Shown: positions 45,192-53,933 of the stretch, piece by piece
How the letters are laid out: each line of letters opens with the position of its first letter
Position numbering within the stretch: position 1 is the first letter of the stretch
NCBI RefSeq assembly: GCF_047971665.1
Contig: NZ_JBKEAA010000021.1
Coordinates: forward strand, 1 to 64,000
Source: Castellaniella sp047971665
GTDB taxonomy: Bacteria > Pseudomonadota > Gammaproteobacteria > Burkholderiales > Burkholderiaceae_B
DNA length: 64,000 bases
Reading direction: 5' to 3'
The notes under the pieces: generated by a model
What the model was told of the DNA's origin: nothing
The model's input: the letters and a program-made list of their open reading frames with translations, nothing else
Databases searched by the model: none
Translations under genes and position numbers: made by a program

Positions 45192-46879
45192 CCTCGTCCT
45201 CCCGGAGGCGGCATCGCGCGGCCGGCCGGCAACCGTCCCTGGCGCAGCAGCTGTGTCTCGAACGCCATGAAGCGCACCTCGACGTCACGCGGGTCGACTT
45301 GTCCAGCAACGGCCTTCTCCATGGCATGCGCCATGGCGCTGGCGTGCGGATCCGGCACGTGCCTATCGCCCTCCTCTGCGCCGGGCAGGCCAGGCTCGAG
45401 GCATTCTGCGGCCACGGTCCGACCGTCGTAGCCGAACAATTCCGGCAGCGCGGCACGACGGCAGCGCGCGCAGCCCTCCGGGTCGCGCAGCCGCAGTCCG
45501 ACTGGATTGAGCGGCCAGGCCAGACCGATCCAGCCGAGCCACCGGCGCCAATGATCAAAGTCGCTGCCGGGCCGCTGGCGCGTCAGCTCGGCCGGGCTCG
45601 CCGGCAGCGCGCAATCGGGGCACAGGCGAGGCAGCAGCGCCTGATAGACCAGCAGCTTGAGGATGCCGGGCGTCGTCAGAAAATCACGCGGCACGGCAAT
45701 GAAATCCGAAGCCAGCCGGTCCACGATGGCACGCGCCGAAGGCGCGTGCACGGTGGTGTAGACATTGACGCCCGAGCCGGCCAGATCCATAAAGGCCCGC
45801 CCGCTCTCGGCATCGCGGATCTCTCCCAGCAGCACATCGGTCATGGCCGATCGTTTCAGGGTACGCAGCTTGGCGGCATAACGGCCATGCGCCTGCTGAT
45901 CCAGATCGCGGCCTATGGTGTTCTGCACGGCACGGTCGATCCGGTATTCCACCGGTTCTTCCAGGGTAATGATCTTGCGGTGCGCCGGCAGGCTGCGGAT
46001 CAAGGTCGCCAGCGTCGTCGATTTGCCCGAGCCCACGGTGCCCGCGAATACCAGGGCGCCGCCTTCGGATGTCAGCACCCGCTCGAAACAGGCCATCTGA
46101 TCGGCCCGATAGCCCAGTTCGGCCAGAGAGGCGGCATCGGCGCCGGCATCCCGCGCAAGAAATCGCAGGCAGACGCTGGGCCCCCGATCGGCGGCCAGGG
46201 ACGCCCAGCGCAAGGTGTAGGCCCGTCCATCCACACTGCGCAGGAGACTGCCCTGCTGCTCCAGCAGAGGATCGAAAACCGCGCCATTGCCGCCCTGGAT
46301 GTCCATCCAGGCGACCGCCAGGACATCGCGCAGCAATCCGGTCGGCATATGGCGAAAGCGCCCGGGCGCAACGTAACGGCCGGCCACGGTATAGCGGACT
46401 TCGGATTCGGCCGCGTCGCGATGAAGGTTCAGGTGCAGGTCGGTCGCTCCCTGGCGCACGCCCCATTCGACCAGGTCCTGGAACACCCCGGCCAATGCCG
46501 TCGGTATCCGGTCCCCGGCCCGGGTCAGGACCGCCTCGCCGCCTTCGCGCGACAAGGCCAGCAGCAGCGCGGCCGGGAGAACATAACGGGCCGGTTCGGA
46601 CAGGCGACGCCCGGTTGCCTGCAAGCGCCGCACCAGCGCATCGGCCTGATCGCTGCCGACATATTCGGCCCGGGCCAGCAACGTGACGCTGCCATCGGCC
46701 CGCTCCACGGGACAGATCCGGTCCGCCAGCGACTGGATGCCCAACTCCTGCGCCAGCAGGCGTCTGACTTCCGGCTGCAACGCCGACAATTGCGCGGGCT
46801 GTTCGATCACGCCCGCATGCGCAGGGTCGAAGGGCTGCGGCGGTTCGGCCAGCGCCAAAGCGGAAGTCCAGGGCTTCAT
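45188..46879 (-). CDS. pilQ: Type IVb pilus assembly ATPase PilQ (GspE/VirB11 family)
   Basis: Secretion ATPase of 563 residues. Walker A reads FAGTVGSGKSTT, the Asp box region IITLEEPVEYRIDRAVQ, Walker B DVLLGEIRDAESG and the His box VYTTVHAPSA. A four-Cys zinc element follows (CPDC and CARC). The N-terminal region (about 1-140) is variable. It powers pilus extension and possibly retraction. ATG at 46879 overlaps the pilP stop as ATGA; the stop in turn overlaps pilR. Confidence 0.93.
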   Translation of the reverse strand: MKPWTSALALAEPPQPFDPAHAGVIEQPAQLSALQPEVRRLLAQELGIQSLADRICPVERADGSVTLLARAEYVGSDQADALVRRLQATGRRLSEPARYVLPAALLLALSREGGEAVLTRAGDRIPTALAGVFQDLVEWGVRQGATDLHLNLHRDAAESEVRYTVAGRYVAPGRFRHMPTGLLRDVLAVAWMDIQGGNGAVFDPLLEQQGSLLRSVDGRAYTLRWASLAADRGPSVCLRFLARDAGADAASLAELGYRADQMACFERVLTSEGGALVFAGTVGSGKSTTLATLIRSLPAHRKIITLEEPVEYRIDRAVQNTIGRDLDQQAHGRYAAKLRTLKRSAMTDVLLGEIRDAESGRAFMDLAGSGVNVYTTVHAPSARAIVDRLASDFIAVPRDFLTTPGILKLLVYQALLPRLCPDCALPASPAELTRQRPGSDFDHWRRWLGWIGLAWPLNPVGLRLRDPEGCARCRRAALPELFGYDGRTVAAECLEPGLPGAEEGDRHVPDPHASAMAHAMEKAVAGQVDPRDVEVRFMAFETQLLRQGRLPAGRAMPPPGGRG

Positions 46880-47523
46880 GGCCGCGTCTCGCCCAGCAGC
46901 ATGCGCAGGCACAGGGAATGCCGGTCCTTGCCACGTTCGAGCTGCACGCAGCCGCCGTTCATGCCGCGCAACTGATAGACGCCCCGATCCCCGACATGCC
47001 CTGCCGGCCAGGCCTGACCGCGCACATACAGATACGCCCGGCGTCCCACCTGAACCTCGGCCATCAGGGCGCGGCCGACACCGTACAAGGCCACCAGACG
47101 GGGTTCGAGCACGGGCCGCGCGAGGCTCTCCGGACCGGTCCGCTGACGGCTGGCGGATGAACCCGAAGCCGTCTGCTGCGCCTCGCGCAGGTCCAGTTGC
47201 ATCAGTTCACGGACCGACCGAGTTTCCCAGCGGGCCTGGGGATCGTCCGGAGCCGCTGCCGCTGGCGGTCTCTCCCCGGTATCATCGACCTCATCGACCT
47301 CATCGACCTTGGAGGGGGCCGTGACCGGGGATGCCGCCGGGGCCGACGACGCGGCGACGGGGCCGGTCTGCTGTGCTGGTCCGGGTGCAGGGATGTCTGC
47401 CCCGACGCGTTGCGGCGCACTCATGATCGGCACCAGGGCGAGGGTCAGCGTCAGGATCAGGACTGGCATCCGGCGTCGCCCAGCCGCGCCGGGAACACCT
47501 GCGCGCTCATGATCGATTTTCAT
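46876..47523 (-). CDS. pilP: Type IVb pilus biogenesis protein PilP
   Basis: 215 residues: a hydrophobic N-terminal segment (MPVLILTLTLALVPIM, signal or anchor), an Ala/Pro/Ser linker containing EVDEVDD encoded by three copies of a 9-base repeat near 47281-47310, and a C-terminal PilP-like beta domain (VGRRAYLYVRGQAWPAGHVGD, then GVYQLRGMNGGCVQL). PilP proteins align the inner-membrane complex with the secretin. It overlaps pilO by 17 bases and pilQ by ATGA. Confidence 0.8.
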   Translation of the reverse strand: MKIDHERAGVPGAAGRRRMPVLILTLTLALVPIMSAPQRVGADIPAPGPAQQTGPVAASSAPAASPVTAPSKVDEVDEVDDTGERPPAAAAPDDPQARWETRSVRELMQLDLREAQQTASGSSASRQRTGPESLARPVLEPRLVALYGVGRALMAEVQVGRRAYLYVRGQAWPAGHVGDRGVYQLRGMNGGCVQLERGKDRHSLCLRMLLGETRP

Positions 47524-48778
47524 AAACGGTTCCTTCGAGATACAGGGTCAGCCGGCTGGCGCGCACATCGGGCCGGATCCCCGGCGCCAGCGTCAGCGTT
47601 GCCTCATGCCAGGACACGGCCCCGGCCAGCGGCGCCAGCAACATGCCCGAGCGCAACGGCCCCTTGACCCGCAGAATGCGGGTGGCCAGCGCGGGGAAAT
47701 CCTCGGGAGGCAGCTGTTTGCGGCCCTGATCATCGAGCGGCGCCGGGACGATCAAAGGGCGGGCCGAGTCGAGCCGCAACATGGAGAAGGCCGGCAGCAC
47801 AGCCTGGAGCGCACTGACCCAGTCGCGGGCCAGCAATCCCGTGCGCGGCAGACGGTGCGGCTCGGGTCGCTGGCCCGGCAGAGACAGCGTCCAGGCGGCG
47901 CGGGCCACATCCAGAGAAGGAAAATCCAGGCGCCAACCAGCGGGAACCGCCCGCAGCAACGCGCGGTTATCGGCCCGGGGTGCCTGACGGCGGTATTCGC
48001 TCACGCACTGCCAGCGCGCGCCGTCCGCCCGGGGCGTGCAGCGCAGATCGTGCAGCACCCAGCCACCAAGCCGCGCGGGCTGGCGATAAAGCATGTCCAG
48101 CAAGGCCCGGGTGCCGGTCTGTCCATGCACCGGTCGCCGGGCCAGCGTGCGCGCCAGCGCCGCATGCCAGTCGGACTGCGCCTCGGGATCGGGCGCGGCA
48201 ACGGCATCTCCCCCGTTGTGCCAACGCATCCAGCCGATGGCGCTCAGACATGCGACCAGACCCAGCAAGGCCAGCCGCGCACCGCGCCGCCGAATCGGTT
48301 CCAGTGGATGGCAAGCGGCTGCCTGTCGCGCCAGCAAGGCCAGCGTCTGCGCAGCCTGTGGCCCGGAGGACGCTGCGCGCAGTTCCTCCAGTTTTGGATG
48401 CGACTGACGCAACACCTGGATGGCCTGGCGGGCCAGTGCCGCGTCAGGGTAACTGCGGTCGGCCCGCGCCAGGGCGACCCCCTCGTGCGCAGCGAGCACA
48501 TGCCAGGCGTCAGCCCCGATTTCAAGCACGCAGGCCACGGTCCCGCGCGGATGGCTGCGAGCCAGCAGATCCGCCGCCGACCAGCAGATCAGGCGGGCCG
48601 AAAGTCCCCGCGCCATGCCCAACGCCGCCGGAGGATCGCCTGACACGACCCGATGAGAAGCCCCCTGGCGGCGCGCCCGGGCCCGGGCCGTATCCGGATC
48701 ACCCAGCAGCGGCACCCAGTCCAGCCCGAAGACCAGCGGCACCCGGTCCACCCAGACGAGACGAGCGGTCCGCGCCAT
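47507..48778 (-). CDS. pilO: Type IVb pilus protein PilO (actin-like plus membrane-anchored domain)
   Basis: 423 residues. The N-terminal half resembles the actin-like PilM/PilO2 domain (WSAADLLARSHPRG, CVLEIGADAWHVLAAHEG). One membrane segment follows (LALLGLVACLSAIGWMRW, about 170-187), then a periplasmic beta domain. R64-type PilO combines parts of PilM, PilN and PilO of type IVa systems, which fits the absence of separate genes for these. The start is 1 base after the pilN stop. Confidence 0.82.
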   Translation of the reverse strand: MARTARLVWVDRVPLVFGLDWVPLLGDPDTARARARRQGASHRVVSGDPPAALGMARGLSARLICWSAADLLARSHPRGTVACVLEIGADAWHVLAAHEGVALARADRSYPDAALARQAIQVLRQSHPKLEELRAASSGPQAAQTLALLARQAAACHPLEPIRRRGARLALLGLVACLSAIGWMRWHNGGDAVAAPDPEAQSDWHAALARTLARRPVHGQTGTRALLDMLYRQPARLGGWVLHDLRCTPRADGARWQCVSEYRRQAPRADNRALLRAVPAGWRLDFPSLDVARAAWTLSLPGQRPEPHRLPRTGLLARDWVSALQAVLPAFSMLRLDSARPLIVPAPLDDQGRKQLPPEDFPALATRILRVKGPLRSGMLLAPLAGAVSWHEATLTLAPGIRPDVRASRLTLYLEGTVYENRS

Positions 48779-48779
48779 G

Positions 48780-50372
48780 TCAGAGCCCCTCCTCGACCTG
48801 GGCGGTGATGATCAGCACCGTGGTCAGCCGTTGGGAGGCCAACCGATTGCCGCCGCCGAAAATCGCGGGAACCCCGGGATTCAGGCGGCGTTCGGTGGAT
48901 TCGGCCATCTGCCGGTCGAATCCCGACACCACCAGCGGCTGGCCCGGTTGCAGGGCCAGCTGTTGCACGGTTCCGTTGCCCTCGATGGTCAGTTGCTGCA
49001 ACTGGAGAGGGTGCGCCTTGTCGCCGAAGGTCACGGTCTTGAGCGGCTGGGCCACCGTGTTGTCATATGCCAGCGACAGCAGAATCTGGCCGTCTTCCTG
49101 GATATCGGGCACCAGCGTCAGCAGGGAGCCAACCGTCTCGGCTTTCTGATTGACAGACACGGCCGGCAGCGCCAGCCCCGCATCGCCCGAAACCGGCGTG
49201 GTTTCGATCCGGTCGATATATGAGAACGTCGTGCGCACCGCATGCGACACAGGCCGCCGGTTCAGTCCCAGGATCGGCACGCTGCTGCGCCGCACCAGCC
49301 GGACGGACTCGCCCAGCGCGCGAATGACGGCCTCGCTGCCCGAGAAAGAGCCCTGGACGATATCCATCCCGAGCTGTCCGCTGGTGCCTTTCGCGAGCGC
49401 CGGCACCGCCAGGCCGGCAGCCAGCCGGGCACTGGAAAAGATCAGATTCCAGTCGATGCTGGCCTGGGCCTGCTCGCTGAGGGCCACGGTCAATTCCTCG
49501 AACACCAGGCGCACGCGCCGCGTCAGCGCCCGATTCTCCTTATCCAGATAATGCGCGATGCGATCCAGGACATCGGGCGTATCGGTGACCACGATCGAGG
49601 CCCTGGCGCCCGGTTCGGCAACCAGTACCCCGGCGCGGGACAGGAACGGCTCGATCCGCGCGCGAAGGGTCTGCATCACCTCCTGATCGCCGCTGCTCAG
49701 GCGGGTGCCGGAGGTGCTGACGAAACCGCCCTCGGCACTCTCCCGCCCCTGGCCCAACGAGGCCTGGACACGGGCATCCAGCGTCAGCGCCCGCACGTCG
49801 AAAACCCGGGTCGCGGTGCGAAAGAATTCGATGCGGCCGTGCTCGTAGCGCCAGCGTACACCCAGGGAAGCGCTCAGGCGGTCGAGAATCTGCGGCAGGG
49901 GCGCCGGGCCGGAAGCCAGATCGAAGGGAGCGACCGGATCAGCGAGCGCCGCACCCTGCCCGACACCACCGCCCAATCGAGGCAGGAAAAATCCGGCGGG
50001 CAGCAGCGCATCGGGACGCACGTGAACCGGAATGCCCGTGACCGCGGCGATCCGACGGGCGATCCGGCGCAAATCGCCGCTGCCGTTGGCGAACAAGAGG
50101 GTCGTGCGCACCCGGGCCCGCAAAGGCGCGGGCAGCGTCAGTTCGCGCGCCAGCGGCTGCGCCCGCCCCACCACCCAGGGCCGATCGACATCCTGAGCGG
50201 CCCGGCGAGCGTCGGCGTCGGTCGCGGCCTGGACAAATCGGTCGTGCTCACTGGACACGGTCGTATCGGCCTGGCGAAAGTCGCGCGCCGCCTGACGCAG
50301 ACGTTCGGAAAAGGCGCACCCGGACATGCCCAGGCACAGGGCGGCCAGTGCCAGCCAGTGACGGCGGATCAC
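48780..50372 (-). CDS. pilN: Type IVb pilus outer-membrane secretin PilN
   Basis: Lipoprotein secretin of 530 residues through which the pilus crosses the outer membrane. The signal ends at MSGC (lipidated Cys19). An N-terminal STN-like region (DLRRIARRIAAVTGIPVHVRPDALL) and N-domains (VVTDTPDVLDRIAHYLDKENR) precede the C-terminal secretin core (SVNQKAETVGSLLTLVPDIQE, then GQPLVVSGFDRQM). The start is GTG at 50372, overlapping the upstream stop as GTGA. A longer frame upstream lies within the preceding gene. Confidence 0.92.
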   Translation of the reverse strand: MIRRHWLALAALCLGMSGCAFSERLRQAARDFRQADTTVSSEHDRFVQAATDADARRAAQDVDRPWVVGRAQPLARELTLPAPLRARVRTTLLFANGSGDLRRIARRIAAVTGIPVHVRPDALLPAGFFLPRLGGGVGQGAALADPVAPFDLASGPAPLPQILDRLSASLGVRWRYEHGRIEFFRTATRVFDVRALTLDARVQASLGQGRESAEGGFVSTSGTRLSSGDQEVMQTLRARIEPFLSRAGVLVAEPGARASIVVTDTPDVLDRIAHYLDKENRALTRRVRLVFEELTVALSEQAQASIDWNLIFSSARLAAGLAVPALAKGTSGQLGMDIVQGSFSGSEAVIRALGESVRLVRRSSVPILGLNRRPVSHAVRTTFSYIDRIETTPVSGDAGLALPAVSVNQKAETVGSLLTLVPDIQEDGQILLSLAYDNTVAQPLKTVTFGDKAHPLQLQQLTIEGNGTVQQLALQPGQPLVVSGFDRQMAESTERRLNPGVPAIFGGGNRLASQRLTTVLIITAQVEEGL

Positions 50373-51328
50373 GCGTCCGCTCCCGGCGTCCGTGTCCGGT
50401 CGCAGCGCTGGGCCAGCGGGACGACACGCAGGACGCGATTGGCGTAGAAGCATGGCTGGACCGGCCGGTCTCCAAGCTCGGTGGCGGACAGCAGTCCGCG
50501 CACGGCCGCGCGGAACGAATCGCCGAAGACGGCGGAACCCGCCAGCGGGATGTCGGCATCGACGTTCCAGAGTTCGGGGCCGAAGGTCCATCCCGCGGCG
50601 CGTGCCCAGCGACCCAGTGCCCGCCGGATGTTGCCATCGGCCGGGGTCACCTCGAACGAAAGCGGATTCGCCCTGCCCGGCCTGCGGGCGGACGCTGCCA
50701 CAGCCGCCCGGCCGGATTTGCCGCTGCCGGCCTGAACCGGCGGCGCGGGCGGGATGGGCGGGACCGGCGCGGCCGGAGGCGATGCCGGCCCCGGAGGCGG
50801 CGCCGGCATCGGCAGATGCGCCACCGGCGTCACCCTCACGGCCTCCGATACCGGGGGCGTTCCCGGACGGGCGGGATGCGCCGTCATGGCAGGCGCGACC
50901 GCCGCCGATCCGGCCCTCTCGGGCGTCGTGACTGGCGCGGACAGATCGGCTTCGAGAGAGGATGTCTCGATCGGGCGCCAGGCCTCGGCTTGCGACAGGC
51001 CGCCGCGCAGCACGATCCGTTGCGGCACGCCACGCAGAATCAGGAAATCCCCGTCCCGCCGGGGCCGCAGCAGCCGGTCGCCCCCGGTCAAGCGCTCGAA
51101 CACGGCGGGCACGGGCTGGCCGGCGGGATACTGCAGCCAGGTCTCGCGCCCATCGTCAAAGACCTGCTGCGGCGCCAGCGCCGGATCGCCTGCGATGCGC
51201 CAGTCGAAACGATAGGCGCCGGGCGCCGACGACAACCCCATCAGATCGCGCCACCAGGCGCCGCCCGTCGGCGCCGCGCACCCTACCAATCCCGCCAGCA
51301 GCAAGATTGCACCCAAGATCCTGATCAT
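50369..51328 (-). CDS. pilL: PilL-position lipoprotein: VirB9/TrbG-like segment plus TcpQ domain
   Basis: First gene of the pilus operon, 319 residues. A lipoprotein signal ends at LVGC (Cys17). Residues about 38-118 resemble the N-terminal beta domain of VirB9/TrbG/CagX proteins (QQVFDDGRETWLQYPAGQPV then PAVF, and DGDFLILRGVPQRIVLRGG). A Pro/Ala-rich linker of about 100 residues follows. The C-terminal domain (about 225-312) matches TcpQ (LRxxLxxWAxxAGW-type: NIRRALGRWARAAGWTF, GDSFRAAVRGLL, FYANRVLRVV). TcpQ/PilL proteins help localise and assemble the secretin. The start at 51328 gives a proper lipoprotein signal; an in-frame start at 51346 is less likely. Confidence 0.78.
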   Translation of the reverse strand: MIRILGAILLLAGLVGCAAPTGGAWWRDLMGLSSAPGAYRFDWRIAGDPALAPQQVFDDGRETWLQYPAGQPVPAVFERLTGGDRLLRPRRDGDFLILRGVPQRIVLRGGLSQAEAWRPIETSSLEADLSAPVTTPERAGSAAVAPAMTAHPARPGTPPVSEAVRVTPVAHLPMPAPPPGPASPPAAPVPPIPPAPPVQAGSGKSGRAAVAASARRPGRANPLSFEVTPADGNIRRALGRWARAAGWTFGPELWNVDADIPLAGSAVFGDSFRAAVRGLLSATELGDRPVQPCFYANRVLRVVPLAQRCDRTRTPGADA

Positions 51329-51515
51329 GTTCTCCCCCGGCGACACCCTGGTCGTGAATCATGGTGTCCATGGTGGCGCGCCCGGACGGCGCCCGCCAGA
51401 CTGGGAAATACGATCGGATGAAAAGATCCGTCTCGAGACCGCGCCACTCAGGCGCGGCGCGAAGGCCGGCAACGGGCGTTCCCCTCAGCCCATGGCAAGG
51501 CCGGGGCGCTCCCGT

Positions 51516-52484
51516 TCAACGGACGAGCATCAGCCGCCCCTCAGCGTCCATGGTCCGCGTGGACATGCTCTGACGGTCGCTGCCGATCAGCGTGCAGAAC
51601 AAATCCCGGGTAAAAATCCGGTTACCGAAATACCAGGAGTGCGAGCGCATGCCCACGATGCCTTCAGGCTCGTCCTGCTGCTGAATCGCGGCATCGGTCT
51701 CCAGTTGCTCATAGTAGGCGGTGCAATCGATGTTGACGGCCTTGGCGCTGGCCCCCTGCGGCAGACCGACCCGCCCCACGCGCGGGGCGGTCCCGATACG
51801 CTTGACGTTGGACAGGTCGAGCGCCTGATCCCGCTTGCTTGAATAGTTGGTGACCCGCACGCAATGCCGGTAGATCGATTGGGCGCCCGACTCCCCCGCC
51901 GACATCGAATGGCTCGATACATCCCCCGCCGCAAAGACAACCTGGCTGACACTCCAGGCCCCATTCTCGAGACTGGTGTCATCGGCGTCATCGAACGCTT
52001 CACGGATGACAAAAGCGCCCGTCGAATGACCCAGCACATGGATATTGGTCGGACAATCGGGTCGCTGGCTGGCGGAAAGATAGGCAATGCCATCGGACAT
52101 CAGTTTCATCGCTGTCATCTTGGCATTGTGACGATCCGACAGATAGGCCAGCGCCTTGTCGTCGCTGGGCCAATCAAAAGAAACCACGACCCCCTTGAAA
52201 CCGCAAAAGGTCAGTCCGTCCGCGAGGCGCCGATGTCGCTCGATGACTTCGGCGCTGCTCATGTTGTAGCCATGCACGGAAAACAGCAGATCCCCCCGCC
52301 GCTCACCCTGGGCGTTTTTCCAGACGGCTGCCTTGGAGATAGCGGCAAACCACCTTTTCGGTGTGACCGCATGGGACGGACCGGGGTCTTTTCCGTCCGG
52401 CACGACAAGATACCGGGTCTCGCCAACATGCGCCGTAAAGGCATTGTCCCGCACCGCCCGCACCGACATGACATAGGAAGACAT
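51516..52484 (-). CDS. DUF900-type alpha/beta hydrolase
   Basis: 322-residue cytoplasmic-looking alpha/beta hydrolase. Features: FSVHGYNMSS (oxyanion region), VVVSFDWPSD, the nucleophile elbow VLGHSTGAFVIREAF with Ser in G-H-S-T-G, and a late DDADDTSL and SHSWYFGN with candidate acid and His. DUF900 proteins are esterase-like with unknown substrate. No signal peptide is present. GGAGG lies 6 bases before the ATG at 52484; longer in-frame starts are not supported. It is separated from the pilus operon by 187 bases. Confidence 0.78.
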   Translation of the reverse strand: MSSYVMSVRAVRDNAFTAHVGETRYLVVPDGKDPGPSHAVTPKRWFAAISKAAVWKNAQGERRGDLLFSVHGYNMSSAEVIERHRRLADGLTFCGFKGVVVSFDWPSDDKALAYLSDRHNAKMTAMKLMSDGIAYLSASQRPDCPTNIHVLGHSTGAFVIREAFDDADDTSLENGAWSVSQVVFAAGDVSSHSMSAGESGAQSIYRHCVRVTNYSSKRDQALDLSNVKRIGTAPRVGRVGLPQGASAKAVNIDCTAYYEQLETDAAIQQQDEPEGIVGMRSHSWYFGNRIFTRDLFCTLIGSDRQSMSTRTMDAEGRLMLVR

Positions 52485-52579
52485 CACAACCTCCGCGAGA
52501 ACCCGTACAACAGGCATTCTGACGCGGTTCCCGCGGGCCGGCCATTTCGCTTGGTGTGATTGTGTGAGCGAACATGGAA

Positions 52580-52601
52580 CCGGGCCGGAAAACCGGCCCG
52601 G
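52580..52601 (-). terminator. Hairpin after the solute-binding protein gene
   Basis: CCGGGCCGG (52580-52588), AAAA loop, CCGGCCCGG (52593-52601): a perfect 9-bp stem 12 bases past the stop at 52614. Only a weak T-rich stretch follows on the minus strand. Confidence 0.6.
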
Positions 52602-52613
52602 CATGACGCGACA

Positions 52614-53927
52614 TCAGGGCTGGCGCACCAGTCTGTTGGCCTCGGCCGACGCCGCGTTCAGGGCGGTGACCGCAGGCTGCTGGCCGCTCAGCGCGGAATC
52701 CAGGATTTTCTGGAAGCGGGTTCGGATGGCAGGGTAATTGTGGATGCGGAACCCCTGGGCCGTCAGGGCAGCCTTGTTGCTGTAGACGGCCACCAGATCG
52801 CGCCATTGGCCCAGCTTGGCATAGTAGCTCGAGGGGGTGGCGTCAAAGGCCGCCTGGGTCAGCGGCAGGAAACCGGTCTGCTGGTACCAGCGCGCCGCCT
52901 GTTCGGGCTGCGACAGCCAGCCCAGGAAGGCGACCGTGGCGTCGGTGACGGATTTTTCGGATTTCATGACCCACAGGCCGGCGCCGCTGATGAAGGGGTT
53001 GCCGGGTTTGCGCGTGACCTCGGGGTAATACGGCAGGCCGGAAACCGCGTAACGCAAGCTGCGCCGGGTCAGGAATTCACCGATGTGGCCGGAGCTGGAC
53101 ATCAGCACTGCGCATTCGCCCTGGGCAAAGCGGCTGATGGACTTGGTGCCGGCATCCGGGCGCACCATGATCTCGGAGCGGACCCAGCTGATCATCAGAG
53201 ACAGGTGGCGCACGTAGGTGGAGTCAAAGGAAAAGCTGGGCAGCCCCTTGGCCTTGAGTCCGTTATCCGCACTGGCGTAGAGCTGATTGTTGACCGCCGC
53301 CAGATTTTCCAGGTTGATCGAGACCGGCAGATCGGACGTCAGCGGACACTTGCGCGAGCCGTTGTTGGCCAGGGTGACGAGCTGGCCCTGCAGCTCCATC
53401 CAGGTGCGCTGCGGCACGGCGGGCACCAGCCTGGCCTGTTTGAAAGCGTCCTGGTTGTAGTACATGACGGGAATTTCCAGCATGTACGGGAAAGCCATCA
53501 GCCGGCCCCGGGCGTCATGGATGAAGGCATTGTCCGAGGACACGAACCAGCGCGTGTTTTTCAGTGCCGAGGATTTCTGCAACGCGTAGAACGGCTGCAC
53601 GTAACTGCGCTGGGCGACGTCTTTGAGGGTATGGCTGTCGCCGATCTGCGCCAGGGCGGGCAGGTTCTTGGATTTGGCCGCCGAGCCCAGCGCCTGATCG
53701 AGCGCCTCCGGGGTGTCGAAGGCGCGTTCCACGACCTTGACGTTGGATTGACTGCTGTTGTAGGCCCTGACCAGGCTCTGGAAAGCCTCGGCGTTATGCC
53801 CTTTGAGGGTGTGCCAGACCGGCACTTCGGTCGCTGCCCAGACAGGCGCGACCGCAACGGCGGCTGCAAGCGTCAAGATGATACGCATCCCTGGACGCAA
53901 CTTGCAGGAGCCAGAAGGAAAATTCAT
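52614..53927 (-). CDS. Extracellular solute-binding protein (UgpB-like, family 1)
   Basis: 437 residues with an N-terminal signal peptide (IILTLAAAVAVAPVWAATEV) and the family-1 binding-protein pattern (VPVWHTLKGHNAEAFQSLVRAYN; LMAFPYMLEIPVMYYNQDAFK; GECAVLMSSSGHIGEF; AAVAFLGWLSQPEQA-like region). It resembles glycerol-3-phosphate-binding UgpB. No ABC permease or ATPase gene is near, so its transporter must be elsewhere. Alternative start: ATG at 53888, which removes a 13-residue polar extension. It begins 6 bases after the dadA-like stop. Confidence 0.88.
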   Translation of the reverse strand: MNFPSGSCKLRPGMRIILTLAAAVAVAPVWAATEVPVWHTLKGHNAEAFQSLVRAYNSSQSNVKVVERAFDTPEALDQALGSAAKSKNLPALAQIGDSHTLKDVAQRSYVQPFYALQKSSALKNTRWFVSSDNAFIHDARGRLMAFPYMLEIPVMYYNQDAFKQARLVPAVPQRTWMELQGQLVTLANNGSRKCPLTSDLPVSINLENLAAVNNQLYASADNGLKAKGLPSFSFDSTYVRHLSLMISWVRSEIMVRPDAGTKSISRFAQGECAVLMSSSGHIGEFLTRRSLRYAVSGLPYYPEVTRKPGNPFISGAGLWVMKSEKSVTDATVAFLGWLSQPEQAARWYQQTGFLPLTQAAFDATPSSYYAKLGQWRDLVAVYSNKAALTAQGFRIHNYPAIRTRFQKILDSALSGQQPAVTALNAASAEANRLVRQP

Positions 53928-53933
53928 GATGGA

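Noticed and set aside
47281..47310. Three copies of a 9-base repeat in pilP as a phase-variation tract
   Set aside because: The unit is a multiple of three, so changes in copy number would not shift the frame; it only encodes a short acidic EVDEVDD stretch.
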